Source: Clostridium tyrobutyricum DSM 2637 = ATCC 25755 = JCM 11008
GTDB taxonomy: Bacteria > Bacillota > Clostridia > Clostridiales > Clostridiaceae
Assembly (NCBI RefSeq): GCF_000359585.1
Contig: NZ_APMH01000035.1
Coordinates: 1-43,982, forward strand
DNA length: 43,982 nucleotides
Direction of reading: 5' to 3'
Part shown: in pieces, positions 1 through 5,303 of the stretch
Layout: each line of letters begins with the position of its first letter
How positions within the stretch are numbered: position 1 is the first letter of the stretch
Notes under the pieces: model-generated
What the model saw: only the letters and a program-made list of their open reading frames with translations
Databases searched by the model: none
Told to the model about the DNA's origin: nothing
Position numbers and translations under genes: made by a program

Positions 1-2
1 TA

Positions 3-557
3 CACTGTGCAAAGAGCTTTATAGGTGATGAACCTTTTGCTGTAATGCTCGGTGATGATGTAGTAGATTCCGAAGTACCATGTTTGAAACAGCTTATGAA
101 TTGCTATGAAGAGTATAATACATCAATTTTAGGTGTTCAACAGGTAGAAAAAAGTCAGGTATCAAAATACGGAGTAATAAAAAATTTAAACATAGAAAAA
201 TGTGTATACAAGGTTAAGGATTTAATTGAAAAACCAAGTGTGCAGGAAGCACCTTCCAACATAGCAATTCTCGGAAGATACATATTGATGCCTGATATAT
301 TCAATGTACTTGAAAAAACCAAGCCTGGAAAAGGTGATGAAATACAGTTGACGGATGCTTTAAAGAATCTTCTTGAACATCAGGTTATTTATGCCTGCGA
401 ATTTAAGGGAAGAAGATATGATGTAGGAGATAAATTTGGATATTTACAGGCTACAGTTGGGATGGCATTAAAAAGGGATGATTTAAGAGATCCATTTATG
501 AATTATCTATCAGGTTTATATGAGAGTAAAATATTTAATGAAACTGCAGCTAAATAG
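3..557 (+). CDS. galU: UTP--glucose-1-phosphate uridylyltransferase, C-terminal part (5' end outside window)
   Basis: The reading frame is open from the window edge, so the gene starts upstream. The visible 184 residues begin within CAKSFIGDEPFAVMLGDDVV, the conserved GalU stretch with the LGDD metal/nucleotide motif, and continue through GRYILMPDIF and DEIQLTDAL, both typical of bacterial GalU. The enzyme makes UDP-glucose from UTP and glucose-1-phosphate in the cytosol, for polysaccharide and envelope sugar synthesis. The C terminus has the usual length. The TAG stop codon lies at the first base of a REP palindrome, so the insertion abuts or created the stop. GalU identity is clear; only the N-terminal third is missing. 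Confidence 0.95.
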   Translation, partial: HCAKSFIGDEPFAVMLGDDVVDSEVPCLKQLMNCYEEYNTSILGVQQVEKSQVSKYGVIKNLNIEKCVYKVKDLIEKPSVQEAPSNIAILGRYILMPDIFNVLEKTKPGKGDEIQLTDALKNLLEHQVIYACEFKGRRYDVGDKFGYLQATVGMALKRDDLRDPFMNYLSGLYESKIFNETAAK

Positions 558-598
558 GGTCAGACCCCATGGCAAAAAATGCCTGGGGGTCTGACCCC
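557..598. repeat. REP palindrome, complete hairpin copy
   Basis: The left arm GGGTCAGACCCC (557-568) and right arm GGGGTCTGACCC (586-597) are perfect reverse complements. An inner stem GGCA/TGCC flanks an A-rich loop. It immediately follows the galU stop and could act as its terminator. It belongs to the same family as the elements at 1089, 1747, 3289, 24429 and 28515. Confidence 0.9.
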
Positions 599-646
599 TT
601 AGATTTTGAATGAAACAGTAATTTAACAAGGTCGATTCACATTACG

Positions 647-675
647 TTTTCAGTAATAAAAGTATATGATATAAT
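647..675 (+). promoter_or_regulatory. predicted sigma-A promoter of the small toxin-like locus
   Basis: TTTTCA (647-652), a 17-base spacer and a perfect TATAAT (670-675) predict a start near 682. This gives a leader of about 90 nt ahead of the small membrane protein gene at 772. Confidence 0.6.
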
Positions 676-703
676 TTAAACGTAATAAGATGATTGTATA
701 GGA

Positions 704-762
704 ACCTCTTCTTTATTTGTGGGTGGATTACGGTTAATAATGTCTGCGTATGAAGAAGAGGT
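704..762 (+). promoter_or_regulatory. leader hairpin that would hide the Shine-Dalgarno sequence of the 772 gene
   Basis: ACCTCTTCTT (704-713) is a perfect reverse complement of AAGAAGAGGT (753-762), which contains the AGAGGTGG ribosome binding site of the gene starting at 772. Folding would block ribosome access. The enclosed loop holds a short leader ORF. Confidence 0.55.
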
Positions 763-775
763 GGTGAATTTATGA
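740..775 (+). CDS. possible leader peptide, 11 aa, translationally coupled to the small membrane protein
   Basis: ATG at 740 opens MSAYEEEVVNL and its TGA overlaps the next ATG as ATGA (772-775), the classic arrangement for translational coupling. Its own upstream purine-rich stretch GGGTGG (721-726) is 13 bases from the start, rather far, so initiation is uncertain. Translating it would open the hairpin that hides the ribosome binding site of the following gene. Inferred role only; no homologue recognised. Confidence 0.35.
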   Translation: MSAYEEEVVNL

Positions 776-951
776 CAGAAGAATATTTATTATTGTTCTT
801 TGGTTTATTTTCAATAACTGCTATAGTTATAGTAGCATTATCTAACAAAAAGTCAGATATAAAAATTGATAATAAAATTACTTTAAGACCTGATGAAATA
901 TCATCTGGTACTAAAGTAAACATAAATAATTCCAAAAAAAATAATAGATAG
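772..951 (+). CDS. small single-pass membrane protein, candidate type I toxin, 59 aa
   Basis: The protein begins MTEEYLLLFFGLFS, has one hydrophobic segment at about residues 5-23, then SNKKS and a polar, basic tail ending NNSKKNNR. The ribosome binding site AGAGGTGG lies 9 bases upstream. A short hydrophobic N terminus plus charged tail, a long structured leader, 5'-3' self-complementarity and a possible convergent antisense RNA resemble Firmicutes type I toxins such as TxpA and BsrG. I see no clear sequence match to any of them, so the toxin role is inferred from size and layout. It could instead be an ordinary small membrane protein. The minus-strand reading frame over the same bases looks like a shadow. 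Confidence 0.6.
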   Translation: MTEEYLLLFFGLFSITAIVIVALSNKKSDIKIDNKITLRPDEISSGTKVNINNSKKNNR

Positions 952-1049
952 GCCTTGGGACAGACTATCTATTATTTAAATCATGTAATTTAATTAAGCA
1001 GACTAAATTCGTAATCCACCCTCTTATTACTAATAGTATATCATAAAAT
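932..1049 (-). ncRNA. candidate antisense RNA converging on the small toxin-like gene
   Basis: On the minus strand, TTTACT (1085-1080), an 18-base spacer and TATAAT (1061-1056) predict a start near 1049. A 13-bp stem (977-965 with 951-939) followed on that strand by eight T residues (940-933) is a good intrinsic terminator. The predicted RNA of about 118 nt would overlap the 3' end of the small gene and its 3' pairing arm. The promoter is a moderate match, and no transcript evidence is available. Confidence 0.35.
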
Positions 1050-1088
1050 ATAAAGATTATACAGTTAAAACAGTAAAATAGTAAAATA

Positions 1089-1101
1089 GGGGTCAGACCC
1101 C
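1089..1101. repeat. REP half-element (single palindrome)
   Basis: GGGGTCAGACCCC occurs here without the second arm, 113 bases upstream of the RAYT start codon. It is followed by an A-rich run as in the other left halves. Confidence 0.85.
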
Positions 1102-1128
1102 ATTACAAAAAAAGGAAAAACTTGATGG

Positions 1129-1158
1129 ATAGAGAGAAGAAATCTTCTCTCTATTTTT
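1129..1158 (+). terminator. intrinsic terminator
   Basis: A 12-bp perfect stem, ATAGAGAGAAGA (1129-1140) with TCTTCTCTCTAT (1143-1154), has a 2-base loop and is followed by TTTT. It would end plus-strand transcripts of the small toxin-like locus before the transposase. Confidence 0.75.
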
Positions 1159-1213
1159 GTGATTAAAGATAAACACATGTGGCTATAATCTAAAACAAAA
1201 GGAGTAAAAGCCT

Positions 1214-1744
1214 ATGGTAAGGAAAATTAGAGAATGGTATCCGGGAGCCAAGTATCATATAATTTGCAGAGGAAATCACAGGGATGACTTATTTAGGGAT
1301 GATGAGGATTATAAAGTCTATTTAAACATATTAAAAGAGACAAAGAAAAAGTTGATATACGAAATATATTGTTATTGTCTTATGACAAATCACATTCATA
1401 TGGTTATTGCAACTGAGGAAATAAGGATAGGAAATATTATGAAAAGAATAAATATGTGTTATTCAATCTACTTTAACAAGAAGTACAATTTAACAGGACA
1501 TTTGTTTCAAGACAGATATAAATCGCAGTTGATAAAAGAAGATAAACACATGCTTGAAGTAAGCAGATATATACACTTAAATCCAGTAAAGGCCAATATG
1601 GTAAAAAATCCTGAGGATTATGAATGGAGCAGCTATAATATGATTATAGGAATGCATAGAGAAAAATTTATAAGTTCGCAAAGAATACTTGATTATTTTA
1701 ACAGTTCTAGACAACTTTATCAGAAATTTGTTGAGAGGATGTGA
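1214..1744 (+). CDS. REP-associated tyrosine transposase (RAYT, Y1/HUH nuclease family), 176 aa
   Basis: The single-domain Y1 transposase shows YHIICRGN near the N terminus, the metal-binding HUH motif H60-I-H62 within MTNHIHMV, and the RYIHLNP block with the likely catalytic tyrosine near residue 119. These are the family hallmarks of IS200-related RAYTs, which nick single-stranded REP hairpins. GGAG lies 9 bases upstream of the ATG. It sits between a REP half (1089) and a full REP hairpin (1747), with four more copies elsewhere in the window, which supports the RAYT assignment over an ordinary IS200. No partner tnpB and no insertion sequence ends are seen. All motifs appear intact. Confidence 0.9.
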   Translation: MVRKIREWYPGAKYHIICRGNHRDDLFRDDEDYKVYLNILKETKKKLIYEIYCYCLMTNHIHMVIATEEIRIGNIMKRINMCYSIYFNKKYNLTGHLFQDRYKSQLIKEDKHMLEVSRYIHLNPVKANMVKNPEDYEWSSYNMIIGMHREKFISSQRILDYFNSSRQLYQKFVERM

Positions 1745-1746
1745 GT

Positions 1747-1787
1747 GGGTCAGACCACATGGCAAAAAATGTCACGGGGTCTGATCC
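1747..1787. repeat. REP hairpin copy, slightly diverged
   Basis: GGGTCAGACCAC (1747-1758) and GGGGTCTGATCC (1776-1787) flank an inner stem TGGCA/TGTCA that stays paired through a G-U wobble. It begins three bases after the transposase stop codon. Confidence 0.85.
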
Positions 1788-1791
1788 TACA

Positions 1792-1965
1792 TTAAAAATG
1801 CTTAGTAATCTCTTTCTGTATTCTCCCAACTGCCTTAGGTCTTAATCCAGTTTCTTCCTTGATTTCCTTGTCTGTTTTACCATCAATAAGCATTTCCCTG
1901 GCCTTATTTAATGCTTCTTCATCCTTATCTTTATTGTGTTGTGGATTTATAAAATTTTCTTCCAT
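1792..1965 (-). CDS. tiny helix-turn-helix-like protein, 57 aa
   Basis: The sequence MEENFINPQHNKDKDEEAL leads into KAREMLIDGKTDKEIKEETG and LRPKAVGRIQKEI, which reads like a short DNA-binding helical pair (a G-x-T/S-D-x-E-I turn followed by a second helix). A GGGAGG ribosome binding site lies 9 bases from the ATG. It is the last gene of a three-gene minus-strand operon, 17 bases after its paralogue at 1983-2141. No named family is recognised; the DNA-binding idea rests on helix pattern and paralogy only. Confidence 0.7.
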   Translation of the reverse strand: MEENFINPQHNKDKDEEALNKAREMLIDGKTDKEIKEETGLRPKAVGRIQKEITKHF

Positions 1966-1982
1966 GGATACAGACCTCCCTG

Positions 1983-2141
1983 TTATATTTTTCCTTCCAT
2001 TTTCTTTCTAGCTTTATTGATGTTGTGTTCATCAAGTCCTGTAATTTCTTTTATTTCTCCCATGCCTATACCTTTATTGAGTAAATCTTTAGCCTTCTCC
2101 ATAGCTTTTTCATGACAGCCTTTATCCATATGTTCTCCCAT
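1983..2141 (-). CDS. tiny helix-turn-helix-like protein, 52 aa, paralogue of the next gene
   Basis: Starts MGEHMDKGCHEKAMEKAKDL and continues LNKGIGMGEIKEITGLDEHN. It aligns over about 40 residues with the 1792-1965 product: both have a KA-x2-L/M-L segment, then G-x-x-x-x-E-I-K-E-x-T-G-L. A strong AAGGAGG lies 8 bases before the ATG. The C terminus is rich in basic residues (KARKKMEGKI). Function unknown; a small DNA- or RNA-binding protein is possible. Confidence 0.75.
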   Translation of the reverse strand: MGEHMDKGCHEKAMEKAKDLLNKGIGMGEIKEITGLDEHNINKARKKMEGKI

Positions 2142-2177
2142 GGTGTTTTCCTCCTTTTGAAGATATCTATTTTTAGC

Positions 2178-2336
2178 TTATTCCATATTGTAGTTTTTAT
2201 ATGAAGTATAACTTCTATCTGTTGTAGAATTGGATTCTGTTCTTGAACTCTCAGCTTGAGGATCATGATTTATATGCTTTTTTTTGAATTTCCCATCTTC
2301 TTTTTTAATATTATTATGATTTATTTTATGTTTCAT
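2178..2336 (-). CDS. tiny hydrophilic protein, 52 aa, first gene of the small-protein operon
   Basis: Starts MKHKINHNNIKKEDGKFKKK. The middle is Ser/Thr-rich and the end is tyrosine-rich (YTSYKNYNME). It has no hydrophobic core and looks unstructured and highly basic at the N terminus. AAAGGAG lies 9 bases before the ATG. It is 36 bases upstream of the HTH-like pair on the same strand. No family recognised. Size and composition recall small acid-extractable or spore-associated peptides, but nothing in the sequence proves it. Confidence 0.65.
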   Translation of the reverse strand: MKHKINHNNIKKEDGKFKKKHINHDPQAESSRTESNSTTDRSYTSYKNYNME

Positions 2337-2513
2337 TAAATATCTCTCCTTTCTTTCTAAATATAGTTTTTCCTCAAAGATGACTTTTATGTTGGCAAGT
2401 TAGAGCCATGTATAACTATAATATAAGAAATAACATAAAATTTGATGGATTAAACATTTTAAGGAAATTTACGATAATATAATTGGGAATATTTTATAGG
2501 GAGATGTATAATT

Positions 2514-2765
2514 GTGATAAATTCAATTTCTTCTAGTGGTGCAAATATTATAATAGATAATAAAAATCAAAAATCCAGTGATAATCAGGTAAAAATTCTT
2601 CAGCATCAGGAAATGGCAGTTCAAAAACAGATAGAAAGTATAAAGCAGAATGACAAAATGGATATAAAGACCAAACAGGAGCTCATAAAACCTCTTGAGT
2701 CACAAATTCAGAGCATTGAATCACAAATCCAGCAGGTGCAGATGGATGCTATGGGTAAAAAATGA
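2514..2765 (+). CDS. FlxA-like coiled-coil protein, 83 aa
   Basis: After a Ser/Asn-rich N terminus (ISSSGANIIIDNKNQ), residues 27-80 form a Gln/Lys/Glu-rich coiled coil with repeated Q-x-Q-I-E-S-I and a MDIKTKQELIKPLE segment. This is typical of clostridial FlxA-like proteins of unknown function. The start is GTG with GGGAG about 12 bases upstream. The gene overlaps the next one by 20 bases. Confidence 0.7.
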   Translation: MINSISSSGANIIIDNKNQKSSDNQVKILQHQEMAVQKQIESIKQNDKMDIKTKQELIKPLESQIQSIESQIQQVQMDAMGKK

Positions 2766-3183
2766 CATTTATGATTCAAGTAATAAGAGACAGATTTCTT
2801 CCAGCACTTCCAGTGAGGGACTTGAAAATAAGATTGAAGTTTCAAAGAATATGTTGTTTATAAGTATGTCTGGCATCTATAAGCAAACAAGAAGTTTGAA
2901 TTCCATTAGGAAGGGATTCAACAACCAGGCAAATATTTTGAATTCAGATGCAGATTTTGATGAGATGACTCGAAATTACAATGGAGCTAAAAGAAAAAGA
3001 GCGGAAGCTGCGTCAGATGTAGGCAGAGCCAATGCCATGCAGTCTAAAATTGGAAAAGTCAATAATGATATAAAAAAATCTGAAAAAAATATAAATGATT
3101 TAAATGATTTAAATGAAAAGAAAGAAACTTTAAAGATTGATAATACAGAAAATCAGGTAAAGAATATAGATGAATTTGCATGA
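2746..3183 (+). CDS. hypothetical hydrophilic coiled-coil protein, about 145 aa, start uncertain
   Basis: The frame runs without a stop to TGA at 3181-3183. I chose the ATG at 2746 because AGGTG lies just upstream, but this overlaps the FlxA-like gene, and the first residues (MLWVKND) are unlike the rest, so a later start is possible. Residues 60-80 are Asn/Gln-rich and 90-140 are Lys/Asn/Asp-rich and helical (KKSEKNINDLNDLNEKKETL). No domain recognised. The pairing with FlxA suggests a shared structural or regulatory unit. Confidence 0.5.
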   Translation: MLWVKNDIYDSSNKRQISSSTSSEGLENKIEVSKNMLFISMSGIYKQTRSLNSIRKGFNNQANILNSDADFDEMTRNYNGAKRKRAEAASDVGRANAMQSKIGKVNNDIKKSEKNINDLNDLNEKKETLKIDNTENQVKNIDEFA

Positions 3184-3288
3184 TAATATATTAGGAATTA
3201 CTGTACACTTATGTTAATATTTACTTAGAACTTATTGGAATTTATGTATTTTCAATGGAAGAAGTAGCTTCAATGTGTAAAATAATCA

Positions 3289-3331
3289 GGGGTCAGACCC
3301 CGTGGAAAAAAATTCCGCAGGGTCTGACCCC
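3289..3331. repeat. REP hairpin copy
   Basis: GGGGTCAGACCCC (3289-3301) pairs with GGGTCTGACCCC (3320-3331). The inner stem GTGGAA/TTCCGC differs in sequence from other copies yet stays paired. It lies in the 292-base spacer between the FlxA pair and the LarA-like gene and is followed by CTTTTCTG, so it may also terminate transcription. Confidence 0.9.
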
Positions 3332-3475
3332 TTTTCTGCTTAAGTAGATTTAAAATTATCAATTGTCTAAGTTTGTCAAAAATACAGAGAGTTTATGATA
3401 TAATAAATAAAATAATACATAGATATGATACTCGAACTTATTCAAAAAATAAATTATTCAGGAGGATTTATATTA

Positions 3476-4768
3476 ATGAAAGAAATTAAAATGAAATATG
3501 GACAGGGTACTATGAATGCCCTTATTGACGAAAAAAATGTGATTGAGGTAATAAAAAGCAATCCTGTAAAACAGGATAAGACAGAGGATGAAGTTATATC
3601 GGAGTCACTTTGCAATCCCATTGACAGCAAGAGACTTAAGGATATAGTTAAAGAAGGTGAAACGGTTTGTATATTAGTTTCAGATATTACAAGATATTGG
3701 CAGAAGCCTTATAAATTTTTACCTAAAATTGTAGAGGAACTGAATGCAGGTGGAGTTAAAGATGAGGACATTATATTCATTGTTGCTGTAGGTTCTCATA
3801 GAGAACAAACCAAGGAAGAACATGATATGATTCTTGGAGAAAAACTGTCAAAAAGATTTAAAGTTTATGACCATGATTGCTTTGATGAAAAAGGCATGGT
3901 ATATTTAGGTGATACAAGTCATGGAACGCCCGTTAAAATAAATAAAAAAGCCATGGAATGTGATCATATAGTACTTACAGGAGCCATTATCTATCATTTT
4001 CTTGTTGGCTGGGCTGGTGGAAAAAAGTCTATTCTTCCGGGTATAGCCTCCTTTGAAACTATATCGAAAAACCATTCACTTTCTTTAAATGAAGGTCTTG
4101 GAAGTGGGGTAAGAGACGAAATATGTTCAGGAAACATTATAGGGAATCCTGTACATGATGACATGCTGCAGGCAGCTGCCATGGTAAAGCCTTCATTCAT
4201 GTTCAATGTAATAATGGGACCAGATGGCAACATAGCCAATGCAGTTTCAGGAAATTACATAACAGCTCATGAAGCAGGAAGAAAATTAGTAGACAGTATC
4301 GATGGTGTTAATATAAAGAAGAAGACAGATTTAGTTATTGCAAGTGCAGGTGGATATCCAAAGGATATAAATCTTTATCAATCAATAAAAACTCTAATGA
4401 ATGCAAAGGAAGCAGTAGTTGATGGTGGTACAATCATAGTTATCGCACAGTGCAGCGGAGGAATTGGAGATATTAAAGATATTAATGACATGATACAGAA
4501 TTATGATAATATGCTTGACAGGGAAAAAGATCTTAGGGAAAAGTATACTATTTCAAAATATGTCGGATACTTTTTCTGCGAAACTGCTGAAAAATATAAA
4601 TTGATTTTGGTTTCTGACATTGATTCTGATTTACTTAAGAATACTAAAATTATTTTGACCAGGACACTGGAAGAGGCAGTTGGAATTGCATATGCCAAAA
4701 ATAAAAACCTTACAGTTAACCTTATGTATAATGGAGCAAATACTCTTCCAAAATCAGCTCAAATGTAA
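3476..4768 (+). CDS. LarA-family nickel-dependent racemase/epimerase, 430 aa
   Basis: LarA enzymes interconvert 2-hydroxyacid enantiomers using a nickel-pincer cofactor bound to a lysine. The residues that bind nickel or act in catalysis in Lactobacillus plantarum LarA fall at the same numbers here: His108 (GSHRE), His174 (IIYHF), Lys184 (GGKKSILPG) and His200 (KNHSLSL), with an arginine at 73. The start at 3476 is preferred over upstream codons because AGGAGG lies 10 bases before it. Length fits the family. No larB, larC or larE cofactor genes are in the window, so they must be elsewhere. The substrate could be lactate or another hydroxyacid: the family is broader than lactate racemase. Confidence 0.9.
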   Translation: MKEIKMKYGQGTMNALIDEKNVIEVIKSNPVKQDKTEDEVISESLCNPIDSKRLKDIVKEGETVCILVSDITRYWQKPYKFLPKIVEELNAGGVKDEDIIFIVAVGSHREQTKEEHDMILGEKLSKRFKVYDHDCFDEKGMVYLGDTSHGTPVKINKKAMECDHIVLTGAIIYHFLVGWAGGKKSILPGIASFETISKNHSLSLNEGLGSGVRDEICSGNIIGNPVHDDMLQAAAMVKPSFMFNVIMGPDGNIANAVSGNYITAHEAGRKLVDSIDGVNIKKKTDLVIASAGGYPKDINLYQSIKTLMNAKEAVVDGGTIIVIAQCSGGIGDIKDINDMIQNYDNMLDREKDLREKYTISKYVGYFFCETAEKYKLILVSDIDSDLLKNTKIILTRTLEEAVGIAYAKNKNLTVNLMYNGANTLPKSAQM

Positions 4769-4782
4769 TTGACAATTAACAA

Positions 4783-4851
4783 ATAGCAATTTTACTCTAT
4801 TTGCAACAATTCTCATTTTCTATTGCAAATGTAAAATTGCTATATCTTTTT
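4783..4851. terminator. long bidirectional hairpin terminator
   Basis: Arms ATAGCAATTTTAC (4783-4795) and GTAAAATTGCTAT (4831-4843) pair perfectly, with further inner pairing (TTTGCAA/TTGCAAA). CTTTTTT follows. It serves the LarA-like gene and the convergent small membrane gene, whose stop codon lies inside it. Confidence 0.8.
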
Positions 4852-5034
4852 TAGTGCTTTTAAATGCTGGATATGTATTCCTATATGTCCTATACGTTCA
4901 AACAATAATAATATTTTGTTTTCATGAGTAATGTCATAATCTATAGGCTGATTCTTACTCCAAATTATATTGGGAATGAATAGCATCAATAAATATATCA
5001 TACCTACATATGAAAATCCTAAATGTCCTAGCAT
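4840..5034 (-). CDS. small membrane protein, 64 aa, apparently C-terminally truncated
   Basis: MLGHLGFSYVGMIYLLMLFI then PNIIWSKNQP resembles the N terminus of longer clostridial multi-pass membrane proteins that carry a YVGLIFLLMLFIPN-type helix and an ENKILLLFERIGQ segment. Here the match appears to end just after LLLFERIG, replaced by HIGIHIQHLKALKKI. That suggests a truncated or frameshifted remnant still able to make a peptide. The start is set by AAAGGAG 7-8 bases upstream. Function unknown. Confidence 0.5.
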   Translation of the reverse strand: MLGHLGFSYVGMIYLLMLFIPNIIWSKNQPIDYDITHENKILLLFERIGHIGIHIQHLKALKKI

Positions 5035-5303
5035 ATTATAACTCCTTTGCAAATTCCTATTTGTTAGTTATATATCTATATTATACATGATTCTATATCG
5101 CCTCCTTACCACCTAACTACAATTTTATATTATCATTAATATGAATTGTTAGAAATAACAAAATATTGCCACAATATTATAGTATAATTAGTATTATTAT
5201 ACTATAAGTCATATGACAATGAGGGGGTAGTTATAGCTATGTATTACTACATATATGGAAAATAAAAGGGAACCTGGTCTTCTAGACCTGAAGTGCCTTC
5301 TAT
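5035..5303. other. intergenic region with a 10-bp perfect inverted repeat
   Basis: No gene seen. ATAGTATAAT (5179-5188) and ATTATACTAT (5196-5205) are perfect inverted arms with a 7-base loop, a possible operator. A GAGGGGG stretch at 5221 is followed by only an 8-codon reading frame. Confidence 0.4.

Larger units (their letters stand above)
721..1021. repeat. inverted repeat flanking the small gene (12-bp perfect arms)
   Basis: GGGTGGATTACG at 721-732 is repeated as its exact reverse complement at 1010-1021. Similarity extends a little further inward (a GTCTGC block on both sides). In the transcript the leader and the 3' untranslated region could therefore pair. As DNA, the arms could equally be the ends of a 301-bp non-autonomous mobile element. 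Confidence 0.6.

Noticed and set aside
642-935. 97-codon minus-strand frame over the small toxin-like gene
   Set aside because: It lacks a ribosome binding site and mirrors the plus-strand gene, which has promoter, ribosome binding site and coupled leader.
1214-1744. Ordinary IS200/IS605 insertion sequence
   Set aside because: No tnpB, no IS ends, and the gene is associated with dispersed REP palindromes instead, which fits a RAYT.
5221-5264. Strong GAGGGGG followed by ATG (MYYYIYGK)
   Set aside because: Only eight codons with no context; not supportable as a gene.
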